Below, in pieces: positions 1-6,813 of a stretch of DNA of 7,965 nucleotides. Made by a program: the position numbers and the translations under genes. The notes under the pieces were generated by a model, which worked only from the letters and a program-made list of their open reading frames with translations, searched no databases and had not been told where the DNA came from. Source of the stretch: an uncultured bacterium (GTDB lineage Bacteria; Bacteroidota; Bacteroidia; Chitinophagales; CAIODY01); NCBI GenBank assembly GCA_903871715.1, contig CAIQHW010000290.1:1-7965 (forward strand). Direction: 5' to 3'. Within the stretch, counting starts at the first letter, position 1. Each line of letters starts with the position of its first letter.

Positions 1-1422
1 AACAATTTTTGTTGTTGAAATTGTTTGCTTTTTTTGTTTTGAATTTTCCAAAGTTGTAGAATGATAACTCAAAGTACATGATGCAGCTGGTTTTGAAACA
101 GTTTTATGCATTAGATTTTGCTTGGCAACAATTTGTTTTTCAATTTTTGGTTCTTCATTTTTTATGTCCACGTTGTCATCCATACTATACGACACAAAGG
201 AAATATGTGGTTCGATTTTCTTTTTTCGATGCAATTCATAATCATAAAATACTTTGCCCAACTGCGCAAAAAATGGCTGCGCAATACTTTTATACTCTTC
301 AGGATTATCGGCAACAATATGTTGGCTGTTGGTATAAATTACTGCCGACAAAAAAAACTCCACACCAGTTGAATAATCTACGATGTAGGCTGCATCAGCT
401 GTCCAGCCGAAATATTGTCCCAATTTATCAAACACTCTGATGCTTGGGTCGAGCCTTTCTGTTGTACCACCTACCAAAAAATATTTCATGTAGCTATCTG
501 GAAAATCTTTCTCGTTGTAAACTGGATGCACATTTAATCGTGGCGGCAAGGCTAAATATTTTTTCAAAAAAGTAAAATCGCTTTTTGTCAAATTCCAACT
601 GCTATGCGTTTCTTTTGGAAAAAATAGTTTACGCATGAATAAATCCATTTCTGTCAATGGAATGTAATTATTGTAATAAAAATTCTTTGGTCCATCAGTG
701 AGTACATTTTTTTCAAAATGTTTTTCACCAAACTGACAGTTCGGAAACGTGCAATGGGGCTGCGTTGCATTAAAAGTTTGAATTTGCTGATACAACATCG
801 TGGATGTTTTCCCAGCAGAATTTACGGTTAAAAAATTGCTGTGCCGATGTTCGTTTGGTTCACTAATAGAAAACCGATTGCAAATTACAGCCTTCTTCAA
901 ACCCAGCTCTGCAAAGCGATTGTTGGCTCTTTGCTGTGTTACAAAATCATACAACGGATTGTAAATAGCATTGTTGCTCACCAACAAACCTTCTTTAATC
1001 ATTTGCGCAAAACTTGGCGGCTGAATTGCATTTACATCATCATACTCGTGATAATGATTACCAAACAATGGGTCGATTTTTAACAAATCATTTTTGTTCA
1101 ATTTCAACTCGTTCAACTTTTCCAAAGTAAAAACCGCCAATGGCAATTTCATCCAACTGGCTGGGTAAAAATAAAACTCGTCGGCTTGAAAGGTGTGAGT
1201 GCTGAAATGCGCTCTGTTGCTGCTATCGCGGTTGATTTGAGTGTACACAATTTGCACCTGATATTCTTGCGGATTGTATAAAATATTTTGAAACCAATCG
1301 GGTTGTGATTTTAAAATGTTGATGATAAAATCATCCGAATTATCTTTTGGAATTTGGGCAAAAGAGATGTGAGATGTTAGATAAAAGATAAGAGACAGCA
1401 GCAATAAAAATTTCCTTTTCAT
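1..1422 (-). CDS. Secreted serine hydrolase, class A beta-lactamase/DD-peptidase-like fold (C-terminus beyond left edge)
   Basis: The frame is open from the ATG at 1420-1422 to base 1 (474 codons, no stop), so the 3' end lies outside the window. Residues 1-22 form a Sec signal peptide (Lys/Arg start, Leu-rich core, cleavage expected after Ser-Phe-Ala), placing the protein in the periplasm. The motifs fit the penicillin-recognising serine hydrolases. S89-W-M-K92 is SxxK with the nucleophile and general base. S149-N-N151 corresponds to the SDN loop. K333-L-G335 sits where KTG should be and is followed by strand-like segments (about 338-364) resembling the last strands of the class A fold. The substrate cannot be told from sequence; a peptidoglycan peptide, another amide or ester, or a beta-lactam are all possible. 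From about residue 400 the chain becomes polar and rich in Lys, Ser and Thr, unlike the core domain. It lies 50 bp downstream of the lipoprotein gene on the same strand and has its own -7 box. Family assignment is fairly sure; function is not. Confidence 0.8.
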   Translation of the reverse strand, partial: MKRKFLLLLSLIFYLTSHISFAQIPKDNSDDFIINILKSQPDWFQNILYNPQEYQVQIVYTQINRDSSNRAHFSTHTFQADEFYFYPASWMKLPLAVFTLEKLNELKLNKNDLLKIDPLFGNHYHEYDDVNAIQPPSFAQMIKEGLLVSNNAIYNPLYDFVTQQRANNRFAELGLKKAVICNRFSISEPNEHRHSNFLTVNSAGKTSTMLYQQIQTFNATQPHCTFPNCQFGEKHFEKNVLTDGPKNFYYNNYIPLTEMDLFMRKLFFPKETHSSWNLTKSDFTFLKKYLALPPRLNVHPVYNEKDFPDSYMKYFLVGGTTERLDPSIRVFDKLGQYFGWTADAAYIVDYSTGVEFFLSAVIYTNSQHIVADNPEEYKSIAQPFFAQLGKVFYDYELHRKKKIEPHISFVSYSMDDNVDIKNEEPKIEKQIVAKQNLMHKTVSKPAASCTLSYHSTTLENSKQKKQTISTTKIV

Positions 1423-1427
1423 AAAAA

Positions 1428-1460
1428 TAATTTCTCTCAATTTCTAAAGTCTAATTTCTC
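1428..1460. repeat. Short direct repeats AATTTCT (x3) in the serine hydrolase leader
   Basis: AATTTCT occurs at 1429-1435, 1439-1445 and 1453-1459, and the longer unit TAATTTCTC occurs at 1428-1436 and 1452-1460. On the transcribed (minus) strand this reads as AGAAATT three times between the -7 box and the start codon. It could be a binding site in the leader, or chance in AT-rich DNA. Confidence 0.3.
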
Positions 1461-1467
1461 AAACCTA
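1460..1467 (-). promoter_or_regulatory. Bacteroidota-type -7 box of the serine hydrolase gene
   Basis: The minus strand reads TAGGTTTG, an exact match to the Bacteroidota -7 consensus TAnnTTTG. It lies 37 bases upstream of the ATG at 1422, inside the 50-bp gap after the lipoprotein gene. A -33 TTG-like element is not at the ideal distance: the nearest TTG is about 23 bases upstream, inside the lipoprotein gene's 3' end. This suggests the hydrolase can be transcribed separately from its upstream neighbour. Confidence 0.5.
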
Positions 1468-1472
1468 TTGTC

Positions 1473-2648
1473 TCACTTCTTTTTCACAGCCAATTGCAAA
1501 TTGCTGGTGCCTTTAAAATATTTGTAGCCAATGCCGAATGTGAGCGGCTTTACATGCATCGAATCCAATTTATACATCGCCATCAAATCAGTTTGTTCAT
1601 CGCCTTTAAATAAATCAATTGTGCCCGTGTATGCGCCATACAATTGAATTTTCCATTTTTGTTTTTCAAAAAATTTAATCGGAATGCCGCTGTCGTCGCC
1701 CAACACAGCTATGCTGTTGTTTAAAATTAAATTGCGCACCGAACTAAAAAATCCTTTGTGCATCAGGCACGATGCGGCTTTTAAGTAGGTAGTAATTTCT
1801 TTTTGGGCTGTAATAAATTTTTCAAATTCGGGATGTGCTTTATAATTTGCGTTCGATAAATCGAACGAGAAATAATACAATTCTTGTGTGCCTACATTAT
1901 TTTTCAGCAACATTTTTACACCACGTATTTTTCCTTTCATTTTTATAGAGTCGGATAATTGATACGGAATTATTTGTCCGTTTTCATTGAGCGTAATGCG
2001 CTGCAAAGCCGCTATTTCATAGCCTCTTCGGGTGCTAAATAAATAAAGCAAGGGCAACATGCCATTCAAATTTTGTTTGTTGAAATTTTCTTTCATGGCA
2101 ATGGTTCTAAAAAAACCAAAGTTGGTAATGGAGTACAACGAATTTTCAATTCGCTTCAAATAATTATTCAAAATGGTATCATTCAAATGCTCCAATTTTT
2201 TGGCATCGCCCACAGGTTCTAATCCGACCATTATATATTTTTTTGCCGATGGAAATAATTGATTGGCATAAAAAAAATCGGGTCCGCTAAAAGGATAAAA
2301 CACAGTTCGTGTTTGCCCGTTAACGGCTTGTAACTCACTACCAGACCATGTTCTAACGGATACAAACTTTTTTCGTTCTAATTTTGCAAACGAAGAATCT
2401 AAATCGTTGTGAAAGTTTTTCCACTCTTTAAAACTTTCAATTTTTGTATTGGCAGAATCGTGCAAACCGCTCCAATATCGGGCAATGTGATTAAAGCTGC
2501 CGTCGCTAATACTGTTGATATTGGTGCTATCATTTTTAGTATCGACTTTGCTGGAAGCATTGTTATTGCTGCAACTCAACAAACTGAATGCGATAAAAAA
2601 AATGAAAAAAAAAGAAAAATTGGTTTTAATGTCAGAAAGAGGTTCCAT
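1473..2648 (-). CDS. Uncharacterised lipoprotein (391 aa)
   Basis: I do not recognise a named family. From the ATG at 2648, a hydrophobic Phe-rich segment (about residues 11-25) ends in Leu-Leu-Ser-Cys, a lipobox with the lipidated cysteine at C26. The next residues are Ser/Asn-rich and lack an acidic cluster right after the cysteine, the kind of signal described for surface export in some Bacteroidota, so a periplasm-facing anchor is my guess. The mature part (about 50-391) is a single globular-looking domain. Likely conserved patches are FYPFSGPDFFYA (117-128), the strand-like stretch ending GLEPVG (about 135-147), GDDSGIP (317-323) and LYGAYTGTIDLF (336-347). The frame can be extended 10 codons to a TTG at 2676-2678, but that TTG lies within a perfect -7 promoter box, so the ATG at 2648 is chosen. 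A terminator separates it from rseP upstream; the serine hydrolase follows 50 bp downstream. Confidence 0.8.
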   Translation of the reverse strand: MEPLSDIKTNFSFFFIFFIAFSLLSCSNNNASSKVDTKNDSTNINSISDGSFNHIARYWSGLHDSANTKIESFKEWKNFHNDLDSSFAKLERKKFVSVRTWSGSELQAVNGQTRTVFYPFSGPDFFYANQLFPSAKKYIMVGLEPVGDAKKLEHLNDTILNNYLKRIENSLYSITNFGFFRTIAMKENFNKQNLNGMLPLLYLFSTRRGYEIAALQRITLNENGQIIPYQLSDSIKMKGKIRGVKMLLKNNVGTQELYYFSFDLSNANYKAHPEFEKFITAQKEITTYLKAASCLMHKGFFSSVRNLILNNSIAVLGDDSGIPIKFFEKQKWKIQLYGAYTGTIDLFKGDEQTDLMAMYKLDSMHVKPLTFGIGYKYFKGTSNLQLAVKKK

Positions 2649-2675
2649 TTGCAAAGCAAAAATATTTTGGGAAGG

Positions 2676-2683
2676 CAAATTTA
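2676..2683 (-). promoter_or_regulatory. Bacteroidota-type -7 box of the lipoprotein gene
   Basis: The minus strand reads TAAATTTG, an exact TAnnTTTG match, 27 bases upstream of the ATG at 2648 and downstream of the rseP terminator. No clear -33 TTG is seen at 19-21 bases. The box overlaps the alternative TTG start of the lipoprotein frame, which argues that the TTG is not used for translation. Confidence 0.55.
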
Positions 2684-2725
2684 CTATTCTTTTTAGTATG
2701 TAATGATGAATTATTTTTTGACATA

Positions 2726-2761
2726 AAAAAGGTGGTTACAATATTTTGCAACCACCTTTTT
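2726..2761 (-). terminator. Rho-independent terminator downstream of rseP
   Basis: A perfect 12-bp inverted repeat pairs AAAAAGGTGGTT (2726-2737) with AACCACCTTTTT (2750-2761) around a 12-base loop. It starts 23 bases after the rseP stop on the minus strand, and the transcript leaves the hairpin in a U-run. The A-tract on one side and T-tract on the other give it the shape of a bidirectional terminator, but only the minus-strand gene reads into it here. Confidence 0.9.
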
Positions 2762-2784
2762 ATATATTTTTCAAGACAAACTTA

Positions 2785-4149
2785 TTATTTGAAGAAATGG
2801 CGATACACATCGTTTCCATTTGCATACACCATCAAAGCCAATAGTATAGCCATGCCTACGTATTGTGCGTATTCCAAAACTTTTGGGCTGGGCTTTCGTT
2901 GAGTAATCATTTCATACAAACAAAACACCGCATGACCACCATCTAAAGCTGGAATGGGCAACAAATTCATGAATGCTAAAACTAAAGATAAAATGCCTGT
3001 CAACGTCCAAAAGCCATACCAGTCGCCCCATTCGGCAGGCATCATTTTTCCCATCGAAATAAATCCACCCACATTTTCGCTGGCTTTTAATTCGCTTTTG
3101 CCAAACAACGATTTAAAAAGTTGATTCAATCCTTTTAAATAATTGCTCATAATATCCAACGATTTGTGATAGCCTGCCGGCACAGAACCCAGCATGGAAT
3201 AATGTTTCATGCTAAATTTCAAATCTAAAGTGTCGTTCAACATCACCCCCATTGCGCCCGATTCAGAAACATACACTTGTTTTTTCAACACATTTCCATT
3301 GCGCAAAATGCCCACATCAATGGTTTTGTTTTTGAAATTTTTTAAGAAAGGTTTTACTTCATCAAAGAATTGCATGTTGCTATCGTTTATAGAAATAATT
3401 CTATCCAAAGGCTGCAAACCTGCTTTGGCAGCTCCAGAGCCAGCTGCCACATCACCCACAACAAATTTGCGGCGATAATCCATAAAGCCTTCATTTTTAT
3501 TTTTAGATAACTTTCCAATCATTCCTTTCGGAATTTCAATATCCATTTTTTGCGAATCGCGAATTATTTGAATCGAATGTGCATTGTTGAAAATAATTTG
3601 CGCAGCAATAAAGTTGAAGTTTTCAACTTGCTCGTGGTCAACACTTAAAATTTTATCGCCCGTTTTCAAATTCATTTGTTGCGCCAGCGAATCGGCGTAG
3701 ATGCCGTATTTTACATTGGCTGTGGGCAAATACATATCGCCCCATTTATACATAATACCGCTAAAAATCAAGATCCCTAAAATAGCATTTACGATAATGC
3801 CGCCCAACATGACAATCAATCGTTGCCAAGCTGGTTTGCTCCTGAACTCCCATGGTTGCTCGGGTTGAGCCATGGTTTCTTTATCCATGCTTTCGTCTAT
3901 CATGCCATTAATTTGCACATAACCGCCCATTGGAAACCAGCCCAATCCCCATTCAGTGTCGCCCACTTGTTTTTTGAAAATGGAGAATTTTAAAACATTG
4001 GGTAATGGAAATAAAAAATCGAAAAACAAGTAAAATTTATCTACTCGAATTTTGAACCAACGAGCCGTGATGTAATGACCCATTTCATGCAAAAAAACAA
4101 GCAATGATAAGGATAAGATGAGGTAAATAACTTTTATTAAAATAACCAT
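2785..4149 (-). CDS. rseP: RseP-type site-2 intramembrane zinc metalloprotease (M50B)
   Basis: This is a polytopic inner-membrane protease that cleaves transmembrane segments of substrates already cut by another protease, classically anti-sigma factors, and it may also clear signal-peptide remnants. The first membrane helix carries the zinc motif H21-E22-M-G-H25. The second zinc-binding site is in the C-terminal helix region, NLLPIPALDGGH (395-406), with D403 as ligand. Between them lie a membrane segment at about 110-132 that includes the GGIIVNAILG stretch, and two PDZ-like domains (about 145-205 and 225-300). The second has the DRIISIND pattern typical of PDZ ligand-binding folds. A last hydrophobic helix spans about 429-443. 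The 454-residue length is close to that of E. coli RseP (450). It starts at ATG 4149, has its own promoter box and leader hairpin, and ends in a strong terminator, so it is probably a single-gene transcript. No anti-sigma factor or sigma gene is visible in the window. No key residue is missing. Confidence 0.95.
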   Translation of the reverse strand: MVILIKVIYLILSLSLLVFLHEMGHYITARWFKIRVDKFYLFFDFLFPLPNVLKFSIFKKQVGDTEWGLGWFPMGGYVQINGMIDESMDKETMAQPEQPWEFRSKPAWQRLIVMLGGIIVNAILGILIFSGIMYKWGDMYLPTANVKYGIYADSLAQQMNLKTGDKILSVDHEQVENFNFIAAQIIFNNAHSIQIIRDSQKMDIEIPKGMIGKLSKNKNEGFMDYRRKFVVGDVAAGSGAAKAGLQPLDRIISINDSNMQFFDEVKPFLKNFKNKTIDVGILRNGNVLKKQVYVSESGAMGVMLNDTLDLKFSMKHYSMLGSVPAGYHKSLDIMSNYLKGLNQLFKSLFGKSELKASENVGGFISMGKMMPAEWGDWYGFWTLTGILSLVLAFMNLLPIPALDGGHAVFCLYEMITQRKPSPKVLEYAQYVGMAILLALMVYANGNDVYRHFFK

Positions 4150-4162
4150 TTTTGGAATTGTT

Positions 4163-4187
4163 AATTAATAATTCAACATTATTAATT
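4163..4187. repeat. AT-rich 10-bp inverted repeat in the rseP leader
   Basis: AATTAATAAT (4163-4172) and ATTATTAATT (4178-4187) are perfect reverse complements around the five-base loop TCAAC. The repeat lies between the rseP -7 box and its ATG, ending 13 bases before the start codon. It could be an mRNA hairpin affecting translation or a dyad bound by a regulator. It has no G/C-rich stem or U-run, so it is not a terminator. Confidence 0.55.
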
Positions 4188-4201
4188 TTAGATTAAGGGC
4201 G

Positions 4202-4209
4202 CAAAGGTA
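4202..4209 (-). promoter_or_regulatory. Bacteroidota-type -7 box of rseP
   Basis: The minus strand reads TACCTTTG followed by CGCCC, an exact TAnnTTTG match 52 bases upstream of the rseP ATG. No TTG is obvious at the -33 position. With murQ ending at 4246, this gives rseP its own start site in the 96-bp gap. The predicted leader of about 45 bases contains the AT-rich hairpin. Confidence 0.6.
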
Positions 4210-4245
4210 GATAAAGAAACTGCATTTCGTTTTTTGAAATAATAA

Positions 4246-5052
4246 TTATTGGTTAAAGGCTTGCAAAGCCGCTTTCACACTTCCATGCAGCAGCAATAGT
4301 TTTTTAGCTTCATCATGTGGCAAGTTGGTTTTTTCTATTACCATGTTTATACCTCGGTCGATTAGTTTCTCGTTGGTTAATTGCATATTCACCATTTTGT
4401 TGTCTTCCACTCTTCCCAATTTTATCATCACACAAGTGCTGAGCATATTTAGCACTAACTTTTGTGCTGTGCCACTTTTCATTCGTGTGCTGCCGGTGAT
4501 GAATTCTGCTCCCAGCAGCACTTCCACAGCAAAATCTGCTTCTGCTGCAATGGGCGAATTTGGATTACAAACAATGCAACCAGTTAAAATTTTATTGGCT
4601 CTGCAATTTTTCAAAGCACCCACTACATAAGGCGTAGAGCCACTTGCAGCAATTCCTACTACAAAATCTTTTTCCGAAATTTGATGCGCCTGTAAATCTT
4701 TCCAACCTTGTTCTACATCATCTTCGGCAAATTCAACTGCTTTGCGAATGGCCGCATCACCGCCAGCAATTAAGCCAATCACCAAGCCTTGAGGAACCCC
4801 AAATGTAGGCGGACACTCACTTGCATCCACAATGCCCAATCTGCCGCTGGTGCCAGCACCGATGTAAAACAATCTGCCACCAGCCAACATTTTATCTACC
4901 ACAGCATCCACCAATTTTTCAATCGAGGGCAATGCAATCGCAATAGAAGCAGGCACTTTGGCATCTTCTTCATTCATTAATTGCAACAATTGCGCTGTGC
5001 TTTTTTTTTCTAAATGCCGATGAGGAGAGGTTTGTTCGGTAAGTTTTGTCAT
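4246..5052 (-). CDS. murQ: N-acetylmuramic acid 6-phosphate etherase
   Basis: This cytoplasmic enzyme cleaves the lactyl ether of MurNAc-6-phosphate to give GlcNAc-6-phosphate and D-lactate, returning cell-wall sugar to metabolism. It is a SIS-domain protein. The signature IGAGTSGRLGIVDASECPP runs over residues 64-82. E79 matches the catalytic acid E83 of E. coli MurQ, and E110 (in FAEDD) matches E114 with the same 31-residue spacing. A second SIS substrate loop, ASGSTPYVVG, is at 136-145, and TGSTRMKSGTAQK is at 186-198. At 268 residues it is about 30 shorter than the E. coli protein. The missing part is the C-terminal segment before the final GSVKAAL-like end, which I believe is normal for this phylum. 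The ATG at 5052 is the natural start. No MurNAc kinase gene is in the window, so the source of MurNAc-6-phosphate is not shown. It is divergent from the S41 protease and has no visible terminator. Confidence 0.95.
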   Translation of the reverse strand: MTKLTEQTSPHRHLEKKSTAQLLQLMNEEDAKVPASIAIALPSIEKLVDAVVDKMLAGGRLFYIGAGTSGRLGIVDASECPPTFGVPQGLVIGLIAGGDAAIRKAVEFAEDDVEQGWKDLQAHQISEKDFVVGIAASGSTPYVVGALKNCRANKILTGCIVCNPNSPIAAEADFAVEVLLGAEFITGSTRMKSGTAQKLVLNMLSTCVMIKLGRVEDNKMVNMQLTNEKLIDRGINMVIEKTNLPHDEAKKLLLLHGSVKAALQAFNQ

Positions 5053-5068
5053 GAAAAAATTGTTGTGG

Positions 5069-5076
5069 TAAAATTA
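5069..5076 (-). promoter_or_regulatory. Possible -7 box of murQ
   Basis: The minus strand reads TAATTTTA, seven of eight to TAnnTTTG, 16 bases upstream of the murQ ATG. A GTTG lies upstream with a 17-base spacer, slightly shorter than usual. It is the best match in the murQ-facing half of the divergent region, but weak. Confidence 0.3.
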
Positions 5077-5140
5077 AAATCGACAATACACTTCAACTAT
5101 TCATTTACAAAATACTTTTTCAATGCACAATGTGGAATAG

Positions 5141-5148
5141 TATCTTTG
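5141..5148 (+). promoter_or_regulatory. Bacteroidota-type -7 box of the S41 protease gene
   Basis: TATCTTTG is an exact TAnnTTTG match 34 bases before the ATG at 5183. A TTTT stretch at 5117-5120 sits at a 20-base spacing and may serve as a degenerate -33 element. The 130-bp gap with murQ therefore holds two divergent promoters about 65 bases apart. Confidence 0.6.
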
Positions 5149-5182
5149 CTGTTCTTCAATAAAAAATTTCAGCAAAAAATTC

Positions 5183-6778
5183 ATGAACAAAAAAATTGGC
5201 TATCCACTTTTCTTAGCATTGGCAGTAGTTATAGGAATAATGATTGGTGTAAAAATTAACCGCGATGCAAAATTTAATAAACCATTTTTGCTCAATTATC
5301 GCCCCGATAAATACCAAACCATTTTGAATTTTATTTCGGCAAATTATGTGGATTCAGTGGATGCCAACAAAATTGGCGAACAAGGTTTTGAAAACATTTT
5401 GCAACAGCTCGACCCGCATAGCAGCTACATTTCAGCCGCTGATTATAATAGTGTGAATGAACCATTGCAAGGAAATTTTTTTGGTGTGGGCATCGAATTT
5501 TTTGTAGTCAACGATACCGTAATGGTTATCAACGCTATCAGCGGTGGACCAGCTGAAACAGTGGGCATTCGCAATGGTGATAGAATTGTAAAAATTCAAG
5601 ACACTATTGTTGCTGGCACAAAAATTACTTCCGAAAAGATCTTTAAAAAACTTCGTGGTGCGGCTGGCACAAAAGTAAAAGTAACGATTTTGCGCAACCC
5701 TAATCATCTGTTGTTGAATTTTGAAATTACTCGTGGGCAAGTGCAAATTAACAGTGTTGATGCGGCTTTTATGCTAGATAAGAAAATTGGCTACATCAAA
5801 ATAAACACCTTTGCCCGAAATACTTATCAAGAGTTTATGGAAAATTTAGACCGCATGCTCAACAAAGAAGGCATGCAAAAATTGGTGATTGATTTGCGCT
5901 CAAACGGCGGCGGATACTTGGATGCAGCCACAAATATCTTGGACGAATTATTGGATGAAAATAAAACAATGGTGTACACACAAGGCAGAAACCGCCGCCG
6001 ACAAAACTACAATTGCAGCAAAGACGGCATGTTTGAGCATGGGCAAATTGCTTTGTTGGTAGATGAAGGCAGTGCCAGTGCCAGCGAAATTGTGGCTGGT
6101 GCATTGCAAGATTGGGATCGAGCAGCGATTATTGGGCGGCGAACTTTTGGCAAAGGTTTGGTGCAAGAAGAGTATCAATTAAAAGATTCGTCGGCAATAA
6201 GAATTACGGTGGCAAGATATTATACGCCAAGTGGTCGTTGCATTCAAAAGCCTTACAACAAAGGGCTCGACAACTATTCGATGGAAATTTACAACCGCTA
6301 TAAACACGGCGAATTTTTACATGCCGATAGCATTCATTTTGCCGACACGATGAAATATTACACCGCAAAAGGCAAAATTGTTTACGGTGGTGGTGGCATT
6401 AAACCCGATTATTTTATTGCTGCCGATACTGCTGGCGTAAATTTGTTTAGCTCTGAAACCATTAACCGTGGCTTGGTGCAGCAATTTGCTTATGAATATG
6501 TGGCAGATAATTCAGCCATGATAAATCAATTTGTGGATGCGAAAGATTTTAATCAGCGATTTATTTTTTCTGAAAAATTGTATGCCCAATTTGTGAATTA
6601 TGCTGCTAATAAAAAAGTGAAAAATATTTCGCCCAAGCTTACAACCCAAGCTGCTGGCTATTTGCAGAATCAACTAAAAGCATTTATGGCAAAAGCAAAA
6701 TGGAAAATGAATGGCTATTATTTAGTTATCTCATCGCAAGACCGGGTGATGCAAAAAGCTATACAGATATTGAAGTAA
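5183..6778 (+). CDS. Carboxy-terminal processing protease (S41A, CtpA/Prc-like), membrane-anchored
   Basis: This is a serine protease that binds C-terminal tails of envelope proteins with a PDZ domain and degrades or trims them in the periplasm. An uncleaved N-terminal membrane anchor covers about residues 5-23. A helical stretch containing NYVDSVD and LDPHSSYIS (about 40-90) is typical of the family. The PDZ domain lies at about 95-170 (GVGIEF, then GGPAETVGIRNGDRIVKI). The tail-specific protease core follows, with VIDLRSNGGGYLDAA at 235-249. The catalytic Ser-Lys-Gln set is complete: S299 in GSASASE, K324 in TFGKG and Q328, with the 25- and 4-residue spacings seen in CtpB (S309, K334, Q338). 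YTPSGRCIQ (347-355) is also a family mark. Residues 430-531 form an extra helical C-terminal region common in Bacteroidota members, of unknown role. It converges on the methyltransferase gene with 35 bp between stops and no clear terminator. Confidence 0.95.
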   Translation: MNKKIGYPLFLALAVVIGIMIGVKINRDAKFNKPFLLNYRPDKYQTILNFISANYVDSVDANKIGEQGFENILQQLDPHSSYISAADYNSVNEPLQGNFFGVGIEFFVVNDTVMVINAISGGPAETVGIRNGDRIVKIQDTIVAGTKITSEKIFKKLRGAAGTKVKVTILRNPNHLLLNFEITRGQVQINSVDAAFMLDKKIGYIKINTFARNTYQEFMENLDRMLNKEGMQKLVIDLRSNGGGYLDAATNILDELLDENKTMVYTQGRNRRRQNYNCSKDGMFEHGQIALLVDEGSASASEIVAGALQDWDRAAIIGRRTFGKGLVQEEYQLKDSSAIRITVARYYTPSGRCIQKPYNKGLDNYSMEIYNRYKHGEFLHADSIHFADTMKYYTAKGKIVYGGGGIKPDYFIAADTAGVNLFSSETINRGLVQQFAYEYVADNSAMINQFVDAKDFNQRFIFSEKLYAQFVNYAANKKVKNISPKLTTQAAGYLQNQLKAFMAKAKWKMNGYYLVISSQDRVMQKAIQILK

Positions 6779-6813
6779 AGAATTTGGTAGACGATATTGG
6801 TGGATTGTTGGTA

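Noticed and set aside
78..440. Plus-strand open frame antisense to the serine hydrolase
   Set aside because: It lies wholly opposite a minus-strand frame with a signal peptide and catalytic motifs; its translation has no recognisable domain and odd composition.
1473..2678. Lipoprotein gene starting at the TTG at 2678
   Set aside because: The TTG is part of a perfect -7 promoter box and the added residues give an unusual N-terminus before the signal peptide; ATG at 2648 is preferred.
2409..2703. Two plus-strand open frames opposite the lipoprotein N-terminus
   Set aside because: Both are antisense to the signal-peptide region, have no promoter of their own that I can see, and resemble no family.
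4220..4245. Possible terminator after murQ (ATTTC ... GAAAT on the minus strand)
   Set aside because: The stem is only five AT-rich base pairs with no U-run; too weak to call.
5432..5746. Minus-strand open frame inside the S41 protease gene
   Set aside because: It overlaps the PDZ-coding part of a clear gene and its product (rich in Asn, Phe and His) looks like a reverse-frame shadow.
6779..6813. Terminator between the convergent S41 protease and methyltransferase genes
   Set aside because: The 35-bp gap has scattered TTGGT-like repeats but no stable inverted repeat or T-tract.
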